Positions 17,729-24,461 of a stretch of 63,334 nucleotides of DNA are shown in pieces. The notes under the pieces were generated by a model. That model was not told the origin of the DNA and searched no databases. It was given only the letters and a program-made list of their open reading frames with translations. Every line of letters starts with the position of its first letter. Position 1 is the stretch's first letter. Both the position numbers and the translations under genes were made by a program. Origin of the DNA: Actinomycetota bacterium (GTDB lineage Bacteria > Bacillota > Desulfotomaculia > Desulfotomaculales > Desulfocucumaceae); the NCBI GenBank assembly GCA_023475565.1, contig JAMCVT010000012.1:1-63334 (forward strand). The letters run 5' to 3'.

Positions 17729-18436
17729 TTGGAAGTTGTACTTAAAAACTATCCCCGGCTTCTTGAGGGAGCTTTGCTGACATTGGAGGTGACCCTGTTT
17801 TCAGTCGCTATTGGCTGTATTATAGGGTTGTTTATGGGGCTTTTGAGGCTTTCTGGGGCAAAGCCCTTAAGGCTGCTGGCCAGGGTGTATATTGATTTTT
17901 TCAGAGGAACTCCCCTTCTTGTTCAGATATTTATTATATACTACGGGCTTCCTATTCCACAGTGGTTTCGGGGCGGTCAGGCTTTACTGACAGCTCATTT
18001 TAACGTTCCGGATTTTATTTCCAGCTACATGCTGCCGGTTTTTCTGTCAGGAGTTATTGCCTGCAGCCTTAACAGCGGGGCTTATATAGCCGAGATTTTC
18101 CGGGCAGGGGTTCAGTCTATCGAAAAGGGTCAGGTGGAGGCGGCCAGGTCTCTGGGAATGACATCAAGCCAGGCAATGAGATTCGTGGTGCTTCCCCAGG
18201 CCTTTAAAAGGGTGGTTCCCCCGCTGGGCAACGAGTTTATTGCCATGCTTAAGGATACCTCCCTTCTTTCAGTCATCGGGTTTGCCGAATTACTCCGGCA
18301 GGGGCAGTTACTGGTTGGGCATTACTATGTCGCCTTTCCGATATATCTTGCCGTGGCCTTTATTTACCTGATTATGACATTCAGCTTCAGCCGCCTGGTG
18401 GACTTTACCGAGAGGAGGCTGAAAACAGGTGATTAG
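17729..18436 (+). CDS. Amino-acid ABC transporter permease (HisM/GlnP family)
   Basis: 235 aa from TTG 17729 (GAGGTGG five bases upstream); an in-frame ATG at 17666 lies inside the palindrome and would give an unlikely hydrophilic extension. Five or so membrane segments, the His/Glu/Gln permease signature ([15 protein letters not shown]) and the EAA loop ([22 protein letters not shown]) that contacts the ATPase. Forms the membrane channel for the binding protein encoded just upstream. Overlaps the ATPase gene by 8 bases, implying coupled translation. Confidence 0.9.
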   Translation: MEVVLKNYPRLLEGALLTLEVTLFSVAIGCIIGLFMGLLRLSGAKPLRLLARVYIDFFRGTPLLVQIFIIYYGLPIPQWFRGGQALLTAHFNVPDFISSYMLPVFLSGVIACSLNSGAYIAEIFRAGVQSIEKGQVEAARSLGMTSSQAMRFVVLPQAFKRVVPPLGNEFIAMLKDTSLLSVIGFAELLRQGQLLVGHYYVAFPIYLAVAFIYLIMTFSFSRLVDFTERRLKTGD

Positions 18437-19151
18437 AGTTGAGGGACTGCATAAAGGTTTCGGCAGGCTAAAAGTGTTAAACGGAATCGACTGCCACGTT
18501 TCACCCCGGGAGGTGGTGGTGGTTATCGGCCCGTCCGGGTCTGGCAAAAGCACCTTTTTAAGGTGTATAAACATGCTGGAAGAGCCCACCGCCGGGAAGA
18601 TAAGTATTGACGGGGTATCCCTGCTGGATCCCAAGACCAATATAAATTCAGTCCGGGCGGAAGTGGGTATGGTTTTTCAGAGGTTTAATCTCTTTCCCCA
18701 CAAAACGGCACTGGAAAACATCTGCCTGGCCCCCCTGAAGGTAAAAAACATTTCCAAAGGGGACGCTGAGTCGTTAGGTCATAGCCTGTTGAAAAAGGTG
18801 GGCTTAAGTGACAAGGCCAATGTATACCCCGACCAGCTTTCCGGAGGGCAGCAGCAGAGAGTGGCCATTGCCAGGGCACTGGCCATGCAGCCCAAGGTTA
18901 TGCTCTTTGACGAGCCCACCTCGGCCCTTGATCCGGAAATGGTGGGGGAGGTGCTGGCTGTTATGAAGGACTTGGCCCGGGAGGGCATGACCATGGTGGT
19001 TGTCACTCACGAAATGGGATTTGCCAGGGAAGTGGGGGACAGGGTTATCTTTATGGATGAGGGCCTTATAGTGGAAGAGGGAACGCCTGATGAGCTTTTC
19101 CTGGAGCCCAGGAATAACAGGCTGAAATCCTTTCTGAGCAAGATTTTATAG
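18429..19151 (+). CDS. Amino-acid ABC transporter ATP-binding protein (GlnQ type)
   Basis: 240 aa ATPase of the importer encoded by the two genes before it. Walker [11 protein letters not shown] loop in VFQRFN, signature LSGGQQQR, Walker [15 protein letters not shown] and the switch His in VVVTHEM are all intact. Length and sequence are of the GlnQ/HisP family for polar amino acids. GTG start inside the end of the permease gene. Cytoplasmic face of the membrane. Confidence 0.93.
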   Translation: MIRVEGLHKGFGRLKVLNGIDCHVSPREVVVVIGPSGSGKSTFLRCINMLEEPTAGKISIDGVSLLDPKTNINSVRAEVGMVFQRFNLFPHKTALENICLAPLKVKNISKGDAESLGHSLLKKVGLSDKANVYPDQLSGGQQQRVAIARALAMQPKVMLFDEPTSALDPEMVGEVLAVMKDLAREGMTMVVVTHEMGFAREVGDRVIFMDEGLIVEEGTPDELFLEPRNNRLKSFLSKIL

Positions 19152-19169
19152 AAAGACCTTTGTGCAGAT

Positions 19170-20054
19170 ATGAAGCAGGAACATTCAGGGGCCTTGCTGG
19201 TGATAATGTCGGCGGCCTGCTATGGCTTTATGGCCATCTTCGTAAAGTTTGCCTACGCTGGCCAGGCCAACCTGGCCACAGTGCTCTCGGGGAGGTTTGT
19301 GCTGGCCTCCCTTTTGCTCTGGCTGCTGGTGCTTGTCCGGAGGCAGGCCGCCGGCATCAGCCCTGGGGAACTGGGTTCTCTCTTCTTATTGAGCCTGGTG
19401 GGATACGGTATTTCCTCAACCTTATTCTTTGCCTCCCTCCTGTTTATACCTGCCTCCCTGGCTTCTATGATACTTTTTATCCACCCCGTGATGGTATCTC
19501 TTTACGAGCTGGCGGTCTACCGCTACCCCCTCTCTCTGAAAAAGGTATCAGCCCTGGCGCTGTCCACTGCGGGACTTATCTTTGTACTTGGGAATGTAGG
19601 CAGCGGGGTAAACATGCGGGGTGTTTTTCTAGCCCTGGGGGCGGCTCTGGCATACACGGTATACCTGTTGTACGGCAAAAAAGTGGTGGGCAGACACTCT
19701 CCGGTGGTGGTTACCGCTTACGTGCTTTCTTTTGCTGCAGTGGGCTTTACTGCCTGCGGGCTGGCCTCGGGAGGGATAAACCCCGGTTTGCCGGCTGCCA
19801 CCTGGCTTTGGATACTGGCTGTGGCCGTAATATCCACCTGCCTGGGCATTCTTTTTCTTTTCGCCGGACTTAAAAGGCTGGAAGCAGGCAGGGCTTCAAT
19901 AATCAGTACCCTTGAGGTTGTTGTCACGGTATGCTTTTCCGCTCTCCTCCTGGGTGAGTCCATGACTGTACTGCAGGCGGCGGGAGGGGCCATGATACTG
20001 GCCGGCATAATAATCCTCAGGATAGAGCCCGGCCGGGAGCAAATGCCTGGTTAA
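19170..20054 (+). CDS. EamA/DMT-family transporter
   Basis: 294 aa, ten hydrophobic segments in two EamA repeats; second repeat ends in the usual LLLGESMTVLQAAGGAMILAG. Metabolite exporter of unknown substrate. It follows the amino-acid ABC transporter ATPase by 18 bases on the same strand, so it may be cotranscribed and export an amino acid or derivative. Not a close copy of the EamA gene at 15712. Confidence 0.83.
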   Translation: MKQEHSGALLVIMSAACYGFMAIFVKFAYAGQANLATVLSGRFVLASLLLWLLVLVRRQAAGISPGELGSLFLLSLVGYGISSTLFFASLLFIPASLASMILFIHPVMVSLYELAVYRYPLSLKKVSALALSTAGLIFVLGNVGSGVNMRGVFLALGAALAYTVYLLYGKKVVGRHSPVVVTAYVLSFAAVGFTACGLASGGINPGLPAATWLWILAVAVISTCLGILFLFAGLKRLEAGRASIISTLEVVVTVCFSALLLGESMTVLQAAGGAMILAGIIILRIEPGREQMPG

Positions 20055-20202
20055 TCTTTTATTTCCTGCATAGAATAGAACCGTTTAAACGACAGCTTAA
20101 AGGGTAGTGATTTTTTAACTGCCGGGGAAGGTAAATAAAAGGCTGGCAGCGAAAAAAGATGAAAGTGGTGTATGACAAATATAATGCCTGGAGGAGTTAA
20201 TA

Positions 20203-20931
20203 ATGGCGGACTCTATTGAATACCTTACTCCTATTTTTGTGGATGCCCACAATTTGCCTGACGCCTGGTTTCAGCTGCAAAAAAAATTATGGGAAATAGA
20301 CGCATACGAGTACCCTGTCGAATGGGGAAGTTACCCGGGACAGCTTAGAAGAGAATTTGATTTTGCCTGCTGCCGGATAAAACACCCGGGCTTAAGGCCG
20401 CTGTGTGACGAGATACCTCCGGGTCTCAGCATATCCCCGCCCACTACCATTGACAGAATAGAGGAATATTTTCAGACATACATCCTTGGTCCCGGCAAAG
20501 AGGATAATCAGAAATACACATACGGGGAGCGCATCTGTATACAGGTGGAGCACCTGATCAACAGCTTTAAAAGTCAGGGCTTCGGCCATGTAAAGTCCTG
20601 TATTGAGATAGCGCGCCCGGAAGACCTGGTGGATGGAAAGTCACAGCCCTGCCTCAGGCTGATTGACTCCAAGATAAGGAAAGACCGTATAGCCAACGTA
20701 TACAGGCTGCACTTTATTGTTTACTTCAGGGTATGGGATCTGTGGGGAGGTTTTCCCGAAAATCTGGGCGGGCTGCAGCTTTTTAAGGAGTGGCTGGTGG
20801 AGCAGATTGGACCCAACCCTAAAGACGGGCTGCCCCTGGAAGACGGTGAAATGATTGTAATGTCAAAAAGCCTTAACGTCCGGGAGCACATGTTTGAGCT
20901 GTCCAAGGCCAGGGTTTACAGCAGTAAATAA
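20203..20931 (+). CDS. Thymidylate synthase-like protein, methanogen type
   Basis: 242 aa. The C-terminal half carries the thymidylate synthase active-site pattern in the form seen in archaeal/methanogen-type enzymes: catalytic Cys150 in QPCLRL, then YFRVWDLWGGFPENLGGLQ with Arg176, Asp179 and Asn187 in the places of the nucleotide-binding residues. ThyA-superfamily enzymes methylate or hydroxymethylate dUMP or dCMP. Bacterial ThyA proteins have a different N-terminal part, so this is not the standard enzyme; it could hydroxymethylate a pyrimidine nucleotide or act on another substrate. Good ribosome site (TGGAGGAG) before ATG 20203. Single gene with its own terminator. Confidence 0.65.
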   Translation: MADSIEYLTPIFVDAHNLPDAWFQLQKKLWEIDAYEYPVEWGSYPGQLRREFDFACCRIKHPGLRPLCDEIPPGLSISPPTTIDRIEEYFQTYILGPGKEDNQKYTYGERICIQVEHLINSFKSQGFGHVKSCIEIARPEDLVDGKSQPCLRLIDSKIRKDRIANVYRLHFIVYFRVWDLWGGFPENLGGLQLFKEWLVEQIGPNPKDGLPLEDGEMIVMSKSLNVREHMFELSKARVYSSK

Positions 20932-20966
20932 AGAGCGGCGAATCAATTGATTTACATAAAACCATT

Positions 20967-21009
20967 AAAGGTGCAGATCCTTTTCTAACAAGGTGCGGCA
21001 CCTTTTTTT
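20967..21009 (+). terminator. Terminator of the thymidylate synthase-like gene
   Basis: AAAGGTGC (20967-20974) pairs with GCACCTTT (20998-21005), with a competing inner stem AAGGTGC/GGCACCTT, followed by a T run. The two alternative stems share the 3' arm. Confidence 0.75.
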
Positions 21010-21014
21010 ATAAA

Positions 21015-21151
21015 TAGCCGTCAGCCGTCAGTTATCAGTCAACCAGTAATACATGGGGCAAAAAACTTCAAAGCCGTAATTTCATTCTCCCTGGTAGCCG
21101 CATATTTGCGGCCGGGAGGTCTGATTACTGACTGCTGATAGCTGACGGCTA
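21015..21151. repeat. Inverted-repeat pair, MITE-like
   Basis: Arms of about 28-36 bases, 21015-21050 and 21124-21151, are inverted copies (TAGCCGTCAG outermost, CTGACGGCTA at the other end) around a 73-base unique core. The arms are made of CAGTTATCAGTCA-like short units similar in style to the heptad repeats elsewhere. No ORF inside. Confidence 0.6.
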
Positions 21152-21177
21152 GCCGCCCGGAGGGCGGCTTTTTTTTA
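21151..21177 (+). terminator. Terminator at the end of the inverted-repeat element
   Basis: AGCCGCCC/GGGCGGCT (21151-21158 with 21162-21169), 3-nt loop, then eight T. Isolates the tRNA-yedE unit from upstream transcription. Confidence 0.85.
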
Positions 21178-21266
21178 TTTATAAGCATTGTTAATCTGAT
21201 ACGGTTCATCTATAAATCTTTTTTATGTTTTTGATAAATTAATTATATAACTACCCGGGTTGGATG

Positions 21267-21272
21267 TATAAT
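21267..21272 (+). promoter_or_regulatory. Consensus -10 box of the tRNA-yedE unit
   Basis: TATAAT ends 6 bases before the first base of the tRNA, so transcription would start at or just before the tRNA 5' end. The -35 region (TATATA-like at 21244) is poor. Confidence 0.5.
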
Positions 21273-21278
21273 ATTTTC

Positions 21279-21374
21279 GGGAAGAAAGGGGATGGTCCCC
21301 CCACAGGCTGCAAACCTGCTGGCCGGCCTGTGATCCAGGCCGGGGTCCGGTTCGATTCCGACTTCTTCCCTCCA
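21279..21374 (+). tRNA. tRNA-Sec-like class II tRNA with cysteine anticodon GCA
   Basis: 96 nt. Acceptor stem of 8 bp, GGGAAGAA (21279-21286) with TTCTTCCC (21363-21370), discriminator T171-position (21371) and encoded CCA. D arm is a long GGGGA/TCCCC stem with a tight GG-containing loop. Anticodon loop CTGCAAA gives GCA (21110-offset 21310-21312), stem CAGG/CCTG. Variable arm is long: CCGGCCT/AGGCCGG, 7 bp with 7-nt loop. T arm GTCCGG/CCGAC with loop TTCGATT has one bulged C. The 8-bp acceptor, long D stem and long variable arm are tRNA-Sec traits; GCA anticodon and U73 are tRNA-Cys identity elements. Normal bacterial tRNA-Cys is class I. It immediately precedes the selenium gene yedE. Confidence 0.85.
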
Positions 21375-21408
21375 AAATATAAATTGTAATCTGAAAGGGG
21401 GCTGGTGT

Positions 21409-22497
21409 ATGAAAAACAAAAAACTACTGGTGGTGGTTACAGGAGGGGTGTTGGGTTTGCTGTCCGTGCTGCTCGTCAGGTATGGCAACCCTGCCAACAT
21501 GGGTTACTGCATAGCCTGTTTTTTAAGGGATATCAGCGGGGGGCTGGGTTTCCACAGGGCAGAAACAGTCCAGTACATGAGGCCTGAGATATTCGGGCTG
21601 ATCGCCGGGGCCTTCATAGCTGCACTTTTAACAAAGGAATACAGGCCGGTGGGCGGCTCCAGCCCCTTGGCCAGGTTTACCCTGGCTTTTAGCGGAATGC
21701 TGGGAATGCTGGTGTTCCTGGGATGTCCGGTAAGGGCGGTACTGAGGCTGGCCGGAGGGGATCTGAACGCCGGGGTTGGCATACTGGGCCTTATTGCGGG
21801 AGTTTTTATCGGCATACAGTTTCTGAACAGGGGATTCAGCCTTGGCCGGGCAGGGGGGCTGGCCTCCGTTAACGGTTATATATTTCCGGTGACAGCAATT
21901 ATTATATTGATATTAGTGCTTTCCGGCGCTACATACTTTTTCGCCGGTAAAAGCGGCCCCGGCTCCATGCATGCCCCGGTGATTATTTCCGCGGCTGCAG
22001 GTTTGGCTGTGGGTGTTATGGCGCAGCGTTCCCGCTTTTGCATGATAGGCGGGATTAGGGACTTCATTCTCTTCAGGGATACCCACCTTCTTTTAGGATT
22101 CCTATCACTTCTGGTGTTCGCCTTCCTCGGGAATCTTTTCGCAGGAGCTTTTAATCCCGGGTTTGCCGGGCAGCCCATAGCTCATACCGACGGCCTGTGG
22201 AACTTCCTGGGAATGACCCTGGCCGGCGCCGCGGCCACCATGCTGGGAGGCTGCCCGCTGAGGCAGATAATCGCAGCCAGCGAGGGCAACACTGATTGTG
22301 CCGTAACCATTATAGGCTTTATAGCAGGGGCAGCCTTTGCCCATAATTTCGGACTGGCGGCAGGCCCCAAGGGGGTTCCCCTGGCTGGGCAGTATGCCAC
22401 CATAATAGGTCTTGCGGTAGTGTTGGCAATAGGCTTTTTAGGAACCTGCAGAACAAGTTCGGTAAGCGGGGGTGTTGGATATGGACAAAACGGTTGA
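21409..22497 (+). CDS. yedE: YedE-type selenium-metabolism membrane protein
   Basis: 362 aa, about ten hydrophobic segments, YeeE/YedE (sulfur transport) family. Motifs include NMGYCIACFLRD near the start, LGCPVRA, SRFCMIGGIRDF and MLGGCPLRQ: the Cys-containing repeats through which the family moves reduced sulfur or selenium species. The full length and the N-terminal motif match the selenium-specific YedE group that co-occurs with selenophosphate metabolism. AAAGGGGG precedes the ATG, 35 bases after the tRNA CCA end with no terminator between, so tRNA and gene probably share a transcript. The 3' end overlaps the TusA-like gene. Confidence 0.87.
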   Translation: MKNKKLLVVVTGGVLGLLSVLLVRYGNPANMGYCIACFLRDISGGLGFHRAETVQYMRPEIFGLIAGAFIAALLTKEYRPVGGSSPLARFTLAFSGMLGMLVFLGCPVRAVLRLAGGDLNAGVGILGLIAGVFIGIQFLNRGFSLGRAGGLASVNGYIFPVTAIIILILVLSGATYFFAGKSGPGSMHAPVIISAAAGLAVGVMAQRSRFCMIGGIRDFILFRDTHLLLGFLSLLVFAFLGNLFAGAFNPGFAGQPIAHTDGLWNFLGMTLAGAAATMLGGCPLRQIIAASEGNTDCAVTIIGFIAGAAFAHNFGLAAGPKGVPLAGQYATIIGLAVVLAIGFLGTCRTSSVSGGVGYGQNG

Positions 22498-22693
22498 TGC
22501 CCGGGGACTTTTGTGCCCGGAACCGGTTCTTCTGGTGAAGAGGGAAATAGATAAAATGACTGGGGGAACGGTAAGGGTATTGGTTGACAACAGCGCCGCC
22601 AGGGAGAATGTAACCAGGATGGCCGAAAATTCAGGGTGGACTGTCAGCGCAGCCGCTGATGGAATAGAATTGATTCTTACCCTTAGCAGATAG
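22481..22693 (+). CDS. TusA-domain sulfur/selenium carrier (YedF N-terminal type)
   Basis: 70 aa, single TusA domain. The active-site motif LCPEPV with its conserved Cys-Pro is intact (VDARGLLCPEP), followed by the usual VLVDNSAARENVTRMAE. TusA-like proteins carry persulfide or selenide on that Cys. The overlap with yedE fits the yedE-yedF pair of selenium metabolism; full YedF also has a DsrE-like second domain, which is missing here. ATG 22481 has GGGGGTG just upstream; a GTG at 22472 would give three more residues. Confidence 0.85.
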   Translation: MDKTVDARGLLCPEPVLLVKREIDKMTGGTVRVLVDNSAARENVTRMAENSGWTVSAAADGIELILTLSR

Positions 22694-23082
22694 GACGCGG
22701 CCTTTTAATTCTCCGGCATATTCACCGGGCGGAGGTATATCGGCCCCACATTTCAAGCAAATCAAGGTGTCGGGCTTATTCATCAAGGAAGGGAATACCA
22801 GCCCCGTTGCTAACATTGCGGAGGCTATACCGGGTTTTGACGTAGAAGGCTGCAGAATGACGAGCCGCCTGCAGGACGCAGGCGGCAACCCGAGAGCCGC
22901 ACGGATGCGGCATTCGAGGGTGGTCGGCAGTTCGTTGCCTGCAAGTCTTAAAGCCGGTTTAGCACAGAGTACCCGTTGGCAATGGGGTTGGTATTCCAGG
23001 CCTGTCTTTCTATGCGATGCTGTTTTTTTACTGCTGAACGCCGTAGTTTTAACTCTCAAAAACGGAGGGTCAGTATAAAATT
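22694..23082. other. Non-coding stretch with strong hairpins
   Basis: No convincing gene on either strand. At 22864-22886 a perfect 9-bp hairpin GCCGCCTGC/GCAGGCGGC; at 22896-22911 GCCGCA/TGCGGC; and GGCAAC (22884-22889) can pair with GTTGCC (22934-22939) enclosing the second hairpin. This could be a structured RNA, a weak terminator set for the yedE unit, or the remains of a gene. Confidence 0.4.
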
Positions 23083-23247
23083 TTATTTCTTGACTTGGCT
23101 TGTATTTGTTTGAATGCCGGCTAAAAACATGGCGATATGCTGAACAGCACACCCCTGCACAAGGTCATTGGCCAGGTACCAGGCGCAAACATCCAGCTTG
23201 CAGATGCTTCCCGTGACAGGACAAACAAGAATGCTTTTTTCCGCCAA
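23083..23247 (-). CDS. Small cysteine-rich protein, 54 aa
   Basis: A short frame with a good ribosome site (AAAGGAGGG) about ten bases before TTG 23247. The cysteines are patterned: CPVTGSIC, then VCAWYL, then GCAVQHIA, i.e. C-x6-C-x4-CAW-x8-CA. The spacing suggests a zinc- or cluster-binding knuckle; comparable tiny CAW/CA proteins occur in Firmicutes and phages, but no function is known to me. It lies opposite and downstream of the yedE-tusA genes, and has no clear terminator. Confidence 0.55.
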   Translation of the reverse strand: MAEKSILVCPVTGSICKLDVCAWYLANDLVQGCAVQHIAMFLAGIQTNTSQVKK

Positions 23248-23510
23248 TGCAATAGGCCCTCCTTTCGAAAAACAGAAGCTGTTCTATTTCTTCGACAATA
23301 AGGAGAGATCTTCCTATCTGATAGCGGTAAAAAGGGAAAAAAGGGAAAATTTTTAATATGTCATATCTCTGCACCTGGACATTTTTAAAATATTGAGAGC
23401 TTCCTCGGTGAGGGTGTCCGCATTGTTTACCGGATCTATAATTATTTACTAAAAAATAACAACAAATATTGTTGTATTTCGACTTTTCATGAAAGTAAAT
23501 ATTTAAAAAA

Positions 23511-23799
23511 CTACCCGACAAACAGCTGAACAAATATCTTGCCGTACAGCCCCCCGCTGACCACCCCTATACATATTTCCCTGAAGCTGCCGCTCAGTAT
23601 ATTTGCCCGGGCCGCCCTGGTCAGTTCTGTATTTATGGAAAGAGGCCTGGCTCCGTTTTTTTTGCGGGCTTCGTTAACCATGCCAAGCATTCTCTGTTCG
23701 TCCTCGTTTAGCCGGATATTTCCGGCGGCGGAAGGTGGCGGACCTGCGTGCTGCGGAGCTTCCCGGTGGCGGTGAGCTCAGTCCCTGACTGTTCACCAT
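23511..23799 (-). pseudogene. CAP/SCP-domain (YkwD-like) pseudogene with internal deletion
   Basis: Reading from ATG 23799, a frame change is needed near 23720-23740 to enter a CAP-domain start (LNEDEQRMLGMVNEARKKNG, LSINTELTRAAR); this runs straight into the CAP C-terminus (ANILSGSFREICIGVV, YGKIFVQLFVG, stop). About 80-90 residues of the domain middle, including the His and Glu of the CAP cavity, are missing. So the gene has lost an internal block and also has a frameshift. Intact relatives are secreted proteins of spores and envelopes (YkwD, SafA-linked). Confidence 0.65.
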
Positions 23800-23873
23800 G
23801 TCAACCCGTGTAAAGAAATTCGCATAAAATTCCCAGCCCCGGGAGATGTTAAACCCGTACAGGGGGTGATTAT

Positions 23874-24059
23874 ATGGTCAACACAGGCGATATCGCCGAG
23901 CTGAAAAGCTGTATTAACAACGCTCAAAATGTAATAATGGAAATGGGGCCGGTCATTGACCGGGTGGGGAGTCAGGAGGAAAAAGACAGGTTAAAAGAAC
24001 TTTCCGGTAAGATCGGTACCCTGCTGGAAGAGGCCAGCCAGAGGACCAGGGCCATTTAA
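23874..24059 (+). CDS. Hypothetical small helical protein, 61 aa
   Basis: Acidic, helix-forming, no Cys, no membrane segment; reads MVNTGDIAEL, then NAQNVIMEMGPVIDRV and KDRLKELSGKIGTLLEEA. AGGGGGTG lies six bases before the ATG. It converges on a DUF1657 gene across a shared terminator; both encode small helical proteins of similar size and may work in the same setting, which for DUF1657 is usually sporulation. I do not recognise the family. Confidence 0.6.
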   Translation: MVNTGDIAELKSCINNAQNVIMEMGPVIDRVGSQEEKDRLKELSGKIGTLLEEASQRTRAI

Positions 24060-24086
24060 GAAACACCCCGTTCAGCGGGGTGTTTC
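24060..24086. terminator. Bidirectional terminator
   Basis: GAAACACCCCG/CGGGGTGTTTC, 11-bp stem, 5-nt loop, between two convergent small genes; T-rich tracts are modest on both sides. Confidence 0.75.
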
Positions 24087-24113
24087 TGCTTGAATTTTGG
24101 ACTTTTTGTTGAG

Positions 24114-24320
24114 TTATTTCATCTTGTACTGAGGCTCCTGCTGCTCAATGTAATTGACCCGCCCCTTCAGTGTCTTGCACATGCCTTCCAGCTGTTGGTT
24201 CATATCCGCAAACATCTGTTTTGCCCCCTGGTCCTGGGTTTCCAGAGAGAAGGTTTTAAGGTTTGCGGCAGCTCCTTCAAGGCTTGCCAGTGTTTGATGC
24301 ATCTTTACGCCTACTGTCAT
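24114..24320 (-). CDS. DUF1657 protein
   Basis: 68 aa, matches DUF1657 throughout: TVGVKMHQTLASLEGAAANL, an ETQDQGAKQMF centre and the terminal EPQYK. Small helical bundle protein of spore formers, in other genomes linked to spoVA and DUF421 genes; role unknown. GGGGGTGATAA precedes the ATG. Confidence 0.83.
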   Translation of the reverse strand: MTVGVKMHQTLASLEGAAANLKTFSLETQDQGAKQMFADMNQQLEGMCKTLKGRVNYIEQQEPQYKMK

Positions 24321-24461
24321 GACATTATCACCCCCTGTTTTTCCTCAGCTATTGTTACCCAAAAAAATAAAAATAAGCTGGAAAAACTGTGCAGGTACAG
24401 TATTTCGTCCGTTTTGTGCCCCGCGACAGTGGAGGTTGAATTGACACCATTAGCCCCTGCA

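Noticed and set aside
21279-21374. Plain tRNA-Sec gene
   Set aside because: Anticodon loop is CTGCAAA (GCA), not TCA, and the discriminator is T, not G.
22767-23078. 103-aa plus-strand frame after tusA
   Set aside because: Crosses the strong hairpins at 22864-22911, lacks a ribosome site and shows no family resemblance.
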